Assembly (NCBI GenBank): GCA_027605045.1
Contig: JAQFWX010000149.1
Location: 1 to 64,000 of the forward strand
DNA: 64,000 nt
Source: Phallus indusiatus
Taxonomy: Eukaryota; Basidiomycota; Agaricomycetes; Phallales; Phallaceae
Direction: 5' to 3'
Position 1 is the first letter of the stretch; each line of letters starts with the position of its first letter. A program made the translations under genes and the position numbers. Under the pieces are notes generated by a model. That model was not told where the DNA came from. It searched no databases and was given only the letters and a program-made list of their open reading frames with translations. This document shows positions 48,000 through 60,320 of this stretch, in pieces.

Positions 48000-50900
48000 C
48001 TAATGAGTCGGTAGTTGTCCGATCCAGTTAATATTCTGAATCGCGCCTAGAACTTGAGTCATCAAGTCGTTTTGAGAAACTGATACATTGGTAGCGTATT
48101 GAGTGGTGGGCGGGCTCAAAGGCTGGCCTAACAAGTTCAAAGTTTTCTCGTCGAGCAATACGGACCATGACAAATCCACCTCGGCAGCGGTCGCAGGATA
48201 CGCGGATATCAGCGATTGTATTTGATTTCGAAGGTAGGTCGGAACGTTAGCAACCACGGAATGAATCCAGTTGTCGTATAGATTCGGGACATTGGCGTCA
48301 TCGCTGTCACGATCAGGGGCATCCACGTTGGCGGAAAGGTACGCATTATACCACCGAGCCCAAGCACCTCTGATACAAGTGTTCGTCTCGAGGAAAATGC
48401 CGGAGACAACTGGCGAATTAAGGAACGACGGCACGGCAGCCGCGCTTCGTAAGACAGCAACCTTCTTTTTAGGACAATAAGTGTTCCAGGTGCTCGTAGA
48501 TCGTACAGAAGGTTGTCCCTGATTAATGTGGTTGAGCGTAACTTCAGTAGAATAGAAAGCGAGGTTCTTGATAACGTTCGCCATCTGTTCCATAATGACC
48601 ATCGGAGTGTTCTGTGAATTACTAGGATAGCATTCAGAAATTTCATCAAATACGCTTTGACCAAGAAACAAGCGACCGAGGTAGGCAGGTGTGCTCTGGA
48701 GATTTTCTTGAACCCAAGTGCACCAACTTTGATTTCCCGCTTCGTTTTGCCAAATATCTGTTTCTTGTTGCAAAAAGTCAACGAATAGCGAGGCTGATTG
48801 TGTTATCAATCAGACAATCAATTCGGTCGGCAGAAAAAGAGAGAAAAATAGTTACCCATGCTGACTTCATAAGGGTGTTCTCGTGCGTAAACCACCTTGT
48901 TTCCTTCAATAACCATGAACGGTCTCCCCGCCTGATTTGCTCCTAAGTTAACAGGAACTGTAGGGGTCCAAGGACCAAAGGTGGGATCAAGAGTGGCTGG
49001 ATTTGCAAGATCATAATATGCGATAATAGGAGTACTCTGATACGCGGGGATGGAGATAGTGATGGATGAACAAGTACGCAAAGTAGATTCAGCGAGTTCG
49101 TGGAAAGGAATGGAGACGGTGCCTTCATCGTCGAGTAAGGCTCTCCTTGACAACACTCCAGTACCAAATGGATCATTCGCTTCATCGTCATCATAGCATG
49201 TGCAGTCGGTATCATTCAAAGAACTTGTGATATCGTCACCGGCTTCAGGACAGAACAGATTCCCGGGCAAGAACGGAACAGCGTCACGTTTTGTGATTCC
49301 AGACGTTGGTTCATCTTGTAGTGGAGCGTAGTCTTCCAGGATGGGTGGAGCAATATGATTAGCTGCATTAATGGTGTCTTTCTCGAAGGCAAGTGGTGTG
49401 CCCTGGTAAGCCGAGTCGCTGAACAGGAGTTCTTCACTCTGGAATACGGCATCAAGCGATCCTATTTCACGTTTCGTGCTGCTACCGGTTCCATCAATTG
49501 GGGCTTCAGTTATAGAATCAAAGCATGCTCCTCCAAACGGGAATTGGTTTGTGTAGAAAGGGGTGCTGATGGCATTATCCCGCCAGAACAAGATCGAACC
49601 AGTTAATCCTGCATCCAAATTGACGCCGTAGTACTATTTGAGTAGTCAGAGTGAATTTCTAATTAGACTCGGAGAAGAATTATATTACCGGCTGTACGCA
49701 GAACCTGGGAGATACCTTGAGTTTAGAAAAGTTAGAACTGTTACGATTTTTAATAGAAGCTCAGCTCACCGCTCGCGACACACTACCGTTAACGCTGACA
49801 CCACCATACATGTCAGCCTCCACAAAGACCTGGAAAACAGTCAATATTGATTTGACAGAGGAAAAGGTAAAACGGAATAAATACCTGTGCATCTAATAGC
49901 TGTCCGCCTAGGACGTTTATTCCAAGTTGAAATGAAGGTATCTGAATAATGCTCCAAGTCAGAGATGATCTTGATAATTTGATTTATGCTGATTTACCAG
50001 GTGAACCTAAAGAATGAAAGACCCTTATATCGTTTTCTCTTGGATTTTGAGCAAGAGACATAAATACCTCCGCCATCCCTTCTAAATTGACATTGTATCC
50101 GAAACTGAAGTCATAACCGTTGTTATTGCCTGAAGGGTTAATCGAGGGTCCAAAATTGTCTTCCGCGCTATTACTATCCATCTTCCCGAAGGATAGATCC
50201 AAAGACTAAAATTATCTTCAGTACATATATCATTAGACTCGACGCGAAAACTAATACCGGGAATTGGTATCCGACCGTTGTTGTGAGTTGTCCACTCATG
50301 CTCAGCTGCCCGAGCAACTCGCCATACAAAACGAGTGATGGTCCAAGAGTAAGCAAGCCAGGATAATAAAGTCCAGGAAACCCGAATGATATGAGCTCTG
50401 CCCTTTCGGAATTGAAGTTTACGGCGGCCATTCCTGTTATGGAGAATGTCGCTTGAGCGCCCGCAGATGCCCTCACAAAAACGTATGCTTCTTGTACAGC
50501 AAGAGGGACAATTGAAGCCTCTAAATAGTATCCGAAATCACTAACCGCTTGAGCGCTGCCACTGACACTTATGTCTAAACTCGAGGCGAAATTGGGACAA
50601 GCCTCGGCCTGATGGAAAATGGGGTAGTTGAAAGAGCAGAAGAAGGATCTCGTAATCGTATCACCAGTACTGAGTGTCGTCATCTTTTGAAGCCAAGAAT
50701 CAAATGAGCCAAACCAGCGTCGTCTCAAACCCTCTGGCTGATGAAAATCACGCTTCCGTTTTGTGGATACAGTTCCTTCATCCGGTGCGCTGTCGATAAT
50801 CTCGTCCCTACAAACAAAACAGTGAGTTTGGGTGCAACAGTTGAACAAGTCACGACAAACCAATAGCCGGCTACGTTTGTCTGTTGAATGTGCAAGGGTC

Positions 50901-53900
50901 AATTAACAATGAAGCATTAGGCTAGGCCGCAATCAACGACGCACAAGGTCAGCCCTCATTCTGAATAAATGAGTTATTGAATTTACGCTTAGCGATGAAC
51001 AAACACTCTCACAAAACAGGTCCATTGGATTCTGGAATTTCTGCAAAATTGTAATCGAAATTGAGGGCGTAAATTTTTTCATTTGAAGGAATTCGACTTT
51101 GATGATACGTTCCCGATAAAATTGTTTGATTTGGATGAACGTCCAATGATGTGATTCTTGCATATGGTCCAAGACCGCAAGCTGTCGGCATTTTAATGAT
51201 AGTATTCTCGGCCTGTCCAATGAACACGTGACCACAGCCCGAATCCTCATCGTCTATTGGTTTAGAACAATAGGCTAAAACCTAAAATCAAATAATGATG
51301 TTCCCTAATACATTCTCCGGGCAGAGAAAATCCTACCTGCTGTGGTTGGTCACTGGAACGCAAGCATCCCGTAATTACCCAGTCCGAATTCAAACTCATG
51401 GAACTAACTGCAGCCGGATTAGGCGATGAAATGAAAACTTCACCAAACTATAAACGTCAAAGTTCAGCGAACATTGATCACCAAAAAAGATTTTTACCGG
51501 TGTATCATTTTCTTGTTGATCGTCAATACCCTCATTGTCGAAATCAACGGTGAAAGTTGCCGGCTGATCAACTGAATAATCCCCTCCGACAGGGGAGAGT
51601 TGAGGGAAAACCCAATCTTCCGGAACAGGCAAAAAGGAAACATCTATACACCGATGAATGTCATAAGTGTGTGTTTTTCCAAGTAAAAAAAGTAATACTT
51701 GCCGGATGGCGGATCACAGCAATACAGACGCATTCCGTGTCCAACACACGGTTTCGGCGCATCCCCTTGGATATCCCCAACTATTTTTCGTCAGAAAATG
51801 GAAAGAAGAAATTCTTGACAAGACTTACAAACGGCGATTTGACCTACGGGGCACGCTGCATTTAAGCATTGAGGTGGGTCTCCTACCCAGGCACACTTGT
51901 GACGGTAATCGTTAGCTGAGAGCCGTAATCATAGGGATGTGCACTCACGTTTGTATATCCGTCTTCAAAATCAATTAATGCATGGTCGCAACACGAGGAA
52001 GGAGGAAACTCACAATTTTCTTGGCAACAAAGCGGTTTCGGTTCATCGCTCGGGCAAACGGTTGGACAGGTTGCCATTGGAAATTGGCTGAACTCATCAG
52101 GGTCCGTGCAGCCTTCGCTTCCTGCATTTCCTTGTTTCACGTGTGTGAATATCACAGCATTTTCAACGGCACAGGTGGTGTCGCCACAATCTATGAGCTT
52201 TTTAGGTAAAGTTATACAAAGGAAGAGAAATAAATTACTTCCGACTGCGCATCCTAAAGGATCGGGATTGCCGCTTTGACAACAGTACGCCTTAAATCCT
52301 TGCACGCACGTAGGTTTTCCGTCGTCTCCTACTTGATCAATAGCAATGGTAATTTCTCCAACCTCGCATTGCGCGTTGCAGCTATGGCCGCCTCCACCAC
52401 GCCAATGGCATTGTTGTGGTGCATCGCCCGACGGACAGCACAGAGTGGCGAGTTTTTCGTTGAACATGTTACGCCAGTCGAAGGATTTGATGCTAGCTTC
52501 GTCATTGGCGTGTAACCGTCAGGGCAGCTGCCGTCACAGTCAGTTATCATACATTCGTTTCCGGATACAACCTGTGAAGCAGTATTATTTGGGATAAAGG
52601 CGTACAGGCCCGAGAGATCGGTATATGAGGTATCGTCTTGATCAACGGACCATACCACCGTTCCTAAGCGACATAGTGAGTTAGCGTTTTAGGAATTTGG
52701 CTTGGTAAACTAACCGCCAAGACAAATAGAATTTGCGTAATCTAGTTTCATTTGCAGCGTTTGGGGATCGTCGTAGGAAACCCATTGGTTATCATTCCAG
52801 ACGATATATTTGACCGCCGCTTCTTCGTCAAACGTCGGTTCCAAATTATTGTTGCTAATGATGCTCTCAATCTCGCTAAACATCAAAGTTCCAGCATTTC
52901 CGGAGCACGGCCCTGCCGCAGCTGGACCTGAAAATCCACATCCCGGCTCATAGCAACTGGGATCGTCAAGTTGGAATGAACGGCCATAAAAACCAATTCC
53001 CATCACCATTTGATTGGGATTAATTCCGACATTACGGAAGAGCTGCATCGTTTGGACGATTTCCGTTAAGTTAGTATGAGCTAGTACGATGGGTCCTACA
53101 AAAGGATCGGTCCCGTCCCAAACGCCGTGTAAGTCGTATGTCAGGATATTAACCCAATCCGCATGTTTGAGAAGACCCGGGAGATCGAAATGTTGAAGAT
53201 ACCAATATGATGAAGGCGCGGTAAATGTAAGGCCATAACCGTATGACTCGAATACGGTTTTCACTTTAGACATGAATGTAACATAGTTGGCTGTATCTGC
53301 CGGACCTCCACCACGATCATACGCTCCTGGATACTCCCAATCGATGTCTGACAAGTGGAGTAAGACTAATATGATTTGCTCTGAAAAGGAGAGGCGTTCA
53401 CCTATTCCGTCAAAACCGAATGATTGAAGAACGATTATGGCGCTGTCTATGAATGCTTCAGTACTCTCATTACTGGCCACAAGCTGACTGAAGATGGTAG
53501 ACGTCGGCTAACAATAGAAGGTGCGTCACATCAATCAACTTATTTTCAGAAGCTTCTGGACCTACGGGATCATTAAAAGTCCATCCTCCAATGGAAAGAA
53601 AGACCTTCAATGTCGGATTACGCTCTTTCAACGCAGTAGTACGCGACCAAAGTTCTGAATCCCCGGGATTCATTTCTATAATCCCGAAAGATTCAGAAAT
53701 ATACCCGAACGCAAAGTTTACTACCAGGATAATAAGTTGATCCATATACATGAATTGTATGTAGCGAAACAACACGAACCATGCGTTAGACTCTCAGCTG
53801 ATATTTGCTCAGGGGTATAGGTATCACAAGGACGATTGATAGCCCACGCCTGTATTATTGAGTGATAAGTACCAAACGTCATCTTCAACATAATTGCAGC

Positions 53901-54541
53901 ATCACCTCGTAATAGCCTATCCTTCTCTGTAGGGCGCTTTGTTGATCTGAGCCGCAAGATTGTTCCGGAGGAGACTGACAGTTAGATAGACAACCGACTC
54001 CGCAGAAATCTCAAATCAAGAGTCAGCCATCATTAAAGCGTCTGGATAGGAAATGTACCTTCCGTCGTTCCGCAGAAACCAAACTAGTTGAAAGGTGAGA
54101 GAACACGACGACTCTCAAAAATGATACCATACCTGACTACAGCAAACATTCAGGGGACATGTAAAGTTCTGGGGTGCAGCATCTGGACCGCACTCTGCTT
54201 TAGCATCGCAATTAGAGGTGCATGCCCCTCCAGAGGCGACAGGGGTACAGAATGAAGAATTAAAACTGGAGAAATTTATCAACAACCATGTGATCAAATT
54301 TCCATGCCCACCAAGCTTACCCACAAAATCCCGATATACTATTGCAGCAGGCTCCATTTGCGCATGGAATAGTTGCAGTACAGCTACCAACAGGGAGAGC
54401 AGTTATATTTCCTGGAGGCTGTTGGCAACTTGCAGGTAAAATCTCTGGAAAATGTTGTTAAGTCTCTATCTCGACTCTCGTGGTGAGTAGATACCAACCG
54501 TATAGCAAAACTGCAAAGAGAAAGAGTATATGTTTGAGCAT
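48000..54541 (-). CDS. Large secreted GH18 chitinase of the killer-toxin-like subgroup
   Basis: About 15-20 exons give a protein well over 1,500 residues. From 54541: signal peptide MLKHILFLFAVLLY, then Cys-rich chitin-binding text (FGFCGTTEDFCGVGCLSNC). The GH18 barrel follows (VNFAFGYISESFG; VFLSIGGWTF). Splicing near 53350 creates DGIDIDWEYPGAYDRGG, with the catalytic DxxDxDxE complete. GIGFYGRSFQLDD and TVVWSVDQDD end the barrel. After this come Cys-rich parts (LCCPSGDAPQQCHWRG; CNAQCEVGE) and a long C-terminal region with dibasic sites. The order matches subgroup C chitinases related to the K. lactis toxin alpha/beta precursor, which digest cell-wall chitin. Between CPDGYTPMTK and FDWRNMFNEK (about 52465-52520) the frame changes with no room for an intron. 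It diverges from a LysM gene. Confidence 0.85.
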
Positions 54542-55201
54542 TTCAAGGTGAACCTGGAACAAACGGGGCGACAATAGTGAAGTTGTCCTTTTTTCTATGC
54601 CCTCAGTATTTGTAAAACATAGGATATTCGGAGATATTATGGTCGTGCCAGTTTTGATGTAATTCTCTCCAATATTTGAATATTCCTTATTATGATGTTT
54701 ATAGGGGGAGAACATGACCTGTTGGGTCATTCGGCGAGTCAAAATCCTACACATCGTCGGTCGGATGAGCAAGCATTTGAGATGACCATATGCTACAAAG
54801 AAGCAACCAAATGCTCGATTTAGTCAGAGTCGTCAGAAGAAATAGGGTTGATGAGCACTTATTATCTGGTGAACGCATGATACACAAGGGCTTAAGGTAC
54901 GCTTATAGCACGCGCACGTCAGGAAAGGCAAGGTTAGCTCGATGGAACTGATGGTGGCTGTTTCTCCGGGCGCTTGTGAGTCCAAGATTATTGGCGGACC
55001 GTTACATTTGGCTTGATGGGGAGAGTTGCAGTCATACTAATCAATTAGTGAAATGATCCATATTCGGAAGAATCACCCAACTTCTATTAGCAGGGAACGT
55101 CGCCCACCTGATGGAGTTGACTAATCCGTTAAAAAGTAAAGTTAAACAGATGCAATATTCGGACATATCGTTTTGCAGCTTGACCACTTACCATTGTCAA
55201 C
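54542..55201. promoter_or_regulatory. Shared 660-bp divergent promoter, chitinase / LysM gene
   Basis: Lies between the divergent start codons at 54541 (-) and 55202 (+). No clear TATA box or repeated motif stood out by eye. The arrangement suggests joint control of the two chitin-related secreted proteins. Confidence 0.45.
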
Positions 55202-58200
55202 ATGGGCCGCTTTCGCCTAAACATCATTCTTATTTTATTTTTTCTTTACCCTTTCGTCGTTGCATCCCAGCTCAGCAAATTCCTTGGAGCTTACTCTGCG
55301 TCTTACGACAAGTTCTTTCATGACGGTTTACTCAAGCAATTAAACATCTTTCGACAATCTGCCACGACGTCACCGTCCACATCTACACCAACTGGTATCT
55401 CGCAACTGGATTTGGGGTTAAACACCGTGGAGCTCTTTGCTGCAGCGAATAGCACGAACATCACTTACGCCGACGACTCAACCCCAACGTTCCAAGTTTA
55501 CACAACTGACATCCTTCCAACTGATCCTTCGCCGTCCGATGCATGCGCAGCTGCACTTACTGCAATAATTGCGTGTAACTCAACTGTTCCTCTAATGAGG
55601 TAAGTTTTATCCTAAGAACTCGGTTCGTAGAGTTGCGACTTACAGAGCTGAAGTTCATACCCTTTCTTGGTCCTTAATGACCTGGTATCCGTCTGCACCG
55701 ACAATTGCACAGCTTCTCTGGCAGATTATCGAGCCAACGTAGTATCAAGTTGTGGCTCATACCTCATCCCAGGAAGTAATAATATCTCGTATGCTCCTAC
55801 GCTCGCAGTAGATACAATTGCGGGGGCATACGTTGTACAATGTCTTCAAGATCCAACAACGCAGCAATTTTGTCAGGCTGCAATCGCGTCCTTCAATTCT
55901 TCGGGAGGATTGCTTGATCTCCCTGAAAACGAACTATGCACTTTTTGCGTCCTGGAGACTTTAAATTTGACTTTGTCAAATCCGGTCACATATTCTGAGC
56001 CTATTGAGGAATTATTGTCGTCAGCCGTGTCGACCTGTGGACCGTAAGTATCTTGTCAATACTAGTGCAATTATGAGCTCAAAATAAAAAACCCAAGACA
56101 ATTCGAATCATACAATGTGTCTGCACCCCCGGCGGAGGGAGCTAGTCCCATCATAAATCCACCATCGTTCGGAGTAAATTTCACCACAAGTCCGGGTGCC
56201 GACTGCTCGCTGATTGGTCGGAACATCACAGTTCCAGATAATACGACGTGTTCCGCTGTTGCCAGTCAAAACAACGTCACGATAGACTCAATTATCATGA
56301 CAAACCCATTTCTTACCGGCGTCAACGACTGTTCAATAGCTTCCGGAAGTCAGCTTTGTCTTTTACAACCATGCGTCACTTACACAATCCAAACCAACGA
56401 CACTTGTTCGAGCGTTTCGGCAATGGCCGGGTCGATAACTGGAACAAATATTACCAGCGTGCAACTGCAATCGTTCAATCCGGGGTTAGGCACATATTGT
56501 CAGCTGATGCCGTTGAAGGTCGGAGAAGCGATTTGTCTAACACCAAATGGAGGCTGGCCAAATGTTGCCGCATCTGGAAGCCCAAACGTTCCTTCAGCAG
56601 CTCCAACCACATTCGCGCCGATACCTTCGCCAACTGTCAATGGCACAACTTCGGATTGCGGTAGATATTATCAAATTCAAGCTGGCGACATTTGCAATAC
56701 AGTCGTCTTGAACAACTCAATTACATTAACGGATTTCTTGACTCTGAATCCAGGTGAGTAAAACTGGCAAAAAGATTTTGACGAGAAACATACTTACAAT
56801 TCTTAGAGGTGAACGTAAACTGCACCAACCTTTGGTTGGGTTATTATTATTGCGTGGCGCCATTCCCGCCGCTGACGTCAACCTCGGTCGCAGCGCCGAC
56901 AACCACCAATTTCACGATAGGAACCATAACATCTATCTCTTTCCCGACTTCGTATACACCAACAGTGACGACTTCATTTTTGGACGGGGCTGGAGTTCCT
57001 GCACCGACAAATCTCGCGAATGGGACACGGACAGCGGCTTGTGGTTGGTATTACACTGTTATGGTACGTCGTATAACCGTCAACAAGAACGTCTCGTTTA
57101 TATTCGACACAGTCAGGAGATACTATCGCATCGATTAGTAATACGACTGGGATGTCAGAAGACGATTTATTCACTTGGAACCCTGAGTTGGCGTCATCCA
57201 ATCCGGTCCCAGGAACCGCCATTTGCGCTTTGTTTCCTACGGGCAATTATACACTGTTCCCGGCGGCTACACCCGCTAACGTAGCTGCCAATGTTTCGAC
57301 GGACATCTGTGCCGAATATTACACAGTTCAACCTGGTGATAGCTGTACAACTATTGAAACCAACCTGTTCGTCAGCAGCGCGGATTTCCTGGCTTTGAAC
57401 CCAGGACTGAACGCGCAATGCACCAATCTACTCGGAGGGGCCGCATATTGCGTGCTCTCAATCTTCCCTCCCGGCAATTCCACTAATACGACTGCTCCTC
57501 CGAGTAACGTAGCGTCTGGTACCATTACGGAGGGATGCACGGAATACTACACCGTCGTTTCGGGTGATTCGTGTTCTGCCATTGAATCCAAGTTCAACAT
57601 CAGCGATTCATTGTTCCGGATGATGAATCCTGAAATCAACTCAGGCTGTTCCAACATTTTACTTGGCGAAGCGTACTGCGTTCAAACAAGCAATTCGACA
57701 GGACCACCAGGTAATGTGGCCTCCGGAACCATCACACAGGGTTGTGAGGAGTATTATACGGTGGTAACGGGCGATTCTTGTCCGGTCATCGAAACCAAAT
57801 TCAACATTAGTGACACGTTGTTCCACCTTATGAACCCAGAGATCAATTCGGGATGCACCAACATCTTATTGGGGAGGCATACTGCGTGCAAACAAGTAAT
57901 TCGACCGCACCAAGTAACGTAGCGTCTGGGACCGTTACGAGCGGCTGCATCGAATATTACACCGTGATGTCGGGCGACTCCTGTCCAGCGATCGAAACCA
58001 AGTTCAATATCTCGGATTCCTTGTTCAGGACTATGAATCCGGAGATCAATTCAGCGTGCGCTAATATAATTGTTGGAGAAGCTTACTGTGTCAAGACGAG
58101 TAACTCTACTGGTCCACCGAGCAACGTCGCCACCGGCACAATTACCGCTGGATGTACAGAATACTATACTGTCGTGTCTGGAGACTCTTGTCCCGGAATA

Positions 58201-58734
58201 GAGAGCAAGTTTAACATCACTGATTCGCTATTTAGGCTTATGAACCCGGAAATCAATTCGGCTTGTTCCAACATACTAGTCGGAGAAGCGTATTGCGTAG
58301 CAACAAGTAATTCGACGTCCAACTCTCCGCCAAGCAACGTCGCGACTGGAACAATAACAGCGGGATGCACGGAATATTACACCGTCGTATCCGGAGATTC
58401 ATGCCCGGCAATCGAAACAAAGTTCAACGTCACTGACTTTTTGTTCCGAATGATGAATCCTGAAATCAACTCAGCTTGCAGCAATATCATCGTTGGCGAA
58501 GCTTACTGTGTACAGACCAGTAATGCGACGACTTCTAATGTTCCTAATAACGTTGCCTCGGGGACGATTACAACAGGGTGTAAGCAATATTATACCGTTG
58601 TCTCTGGAGATACTTGCGGTGCGATTGAGACGCGGTTCAGCATTACGGACGCGCAATTCCACACGTGGAATCCAGAGGTTAATTCAGCCTGCACAAATAT
58701 TATTCTGGGAGAGGCGTATTGTGTTTCTGCCTAA
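55202..58734 (+). CDS. Secreted protein with about eleven LysM domains; one frame break
   Basis: ATG at 55202, signal peptide MGRFRLNIILILFFLYPFVV. Residues to about 300 form a Cys-containing N-terminal region (VCTDNCTASLADYRANVVSS; LCTFCVLETLNLT). LysM-like modules follow: three in 56170-56860, one spliced over a 49-nt intron at about 57065 (YYTV-M|SGDTIASIS), then seven tandem copies of the type C.EYYTVVSGDSCPAIE / NPEINSACSNIIVGEAYCV to 58734. LysM domains bind chitin-type N-acetylglucosamine polymers. In the seventh module the frame shifts: TTATTGGGGAGGCATAC has one base fewer than sister repeats, splitting the gene at about 57874 into two frames. Without a repair the protein would end early, after TACKQ and about a dozen more residues. 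Introns lie at about 55601, 56044, 56755 and 57065. Confidence 0.85.
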
Positions 58735-60320
58735 ATGTTAAAAAAGAAGTCAGATTGAGCAGTAAAATAGACGTACACATGAACTGAAATTGTAGTAATT
58801 GATATTGGATAAATCCCTATGTAGTGTGGTTTCAAGGTTGTTTGGTAGCGCGAAACTTTAGTCTTTGAGTAAGGCTCCGAAATGCTTTGAGCTCGACAGA
58901 GTGACATTGACTGAAAGAGGTTCACAATATCCCCTAGAGTGTATTAATCCCCATCTGTTTTGTTTCAGGTGATCGTTGTAGGCTTCAGTCCCGAGCAACG
59001 CGATGTCGATGAGATGGTACGTTCAATGGTAATTCACAGAGTGTGACAATCTGAAGTAACGAGTAGTTGTTCATTGACGCTCACTGTCAACTTTCTCTTG
59101 AGCCTAATCTTGCGACTTGGACGACTGCTAATATGTGCACAAGGTGTCATCTTCGCGTTACGACCGACAATCCATAAGCTTTGAAAATCCGGGAAATGCG
59201 ACACAACTGGATTAGAACACTACGTCAGAACCGACGCGTTTAGGGTCAAGAGCAAGTTCGAGAGTTTCTACTTATGGCGGCCCAGTCAAATATTTTTGAA
59301 GATCACAAATTCTAACATTTCTCGTGTATCGGCACCTGTTGTCGGTCGGAGTGTTTCGATAGGATTTTGTCGGGGAAGGAGAAGTTTGTCCTCATCCGCC
59401 GGGCCACATTTCACCTCGTATATCTGGGAGCGACATCTCTGCAATCTGTATATCATTTTCAGCACGTTTTATGTGTCTATTTAAACTCCGGCCAAGGGTA
59501 AAGCCCGTACCACGCAAATACGATCTTAACCTCATGTGTCGTCTTGACGAATGATTGCTGAGTAAACGAGCGAAGATGATTCCGAAGTTCCAGCCTCTGT
59601 TTCATCAGCTCCAGCCCGATATGCCCCCTATTCTAGAAGTCAACACATACATCGATTTTTCAAACGAGATCAACTATCTGGGTCAACTTGTCCAAGGAAT
59701 CTCTTGAGATGCACGACGATGAATTAGGAACGGAAAACCGGTTTTCTGGTTTGGTATCAAAGTGGGCACAAAAGTGTTGCCCATTTCCTGCCAGTGATAC
59801 TGCGCACATCCCTTGGATTTAGCTTCAAGCAGAAATCTAGACAGTTGTTAGAACTCATCACGGTAGTTCTTTTAGGTTGCTGTTTACTTCGATTATTCTA
59901 TGATAATCACTATACCACACGGTCCACGCGTCGTGCGATAGCTATTTTTACGCGTTCCTCGGTGGTTGGAATGAATCAATTTCCCATGCCGTGTTCCACA
60001 GCGTGATAGAGCGTGATTGACACGTAACTAATTCACATTTTTCGCCAAACGCGTTCAATGTTGAGTTAACGTTGGATGCTGAAAATGTTGGAATTTAATA
60101 TCCAATCACGTGCTGCTGACATAACACTTGACTGGAGTCAAAACTAAGTCAAAACGATTTAAACGAACCGGCTAATGAGGCGGACGCTAAGCACATTACA
60201 GGTAGCTTGCGTGGTTGCTTGGGTGTTTTGAATTGGGGGTCGTTTTCTTGATGGTGCAGCCAACTTTCGCGTACCATCTCTTTCTTTGACCTTCAACTGC
60301 ATCGGGAGTCTGTTTGAACG
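58735..60320. other. Intergenic, no gene supported
   Basis: About 1.6 kb. A 44-codon frame at 59576-59710 and others are unsupported. The methyltransferase promoter must lie at the right end. Confidence 0.45.

Noticed and set aside
59576..59710. 44-codon ORF starting MIPKFQPLFHQLQPD
   Set aside because: Length is compatible with chance and there is no signal peptide or promoter element.
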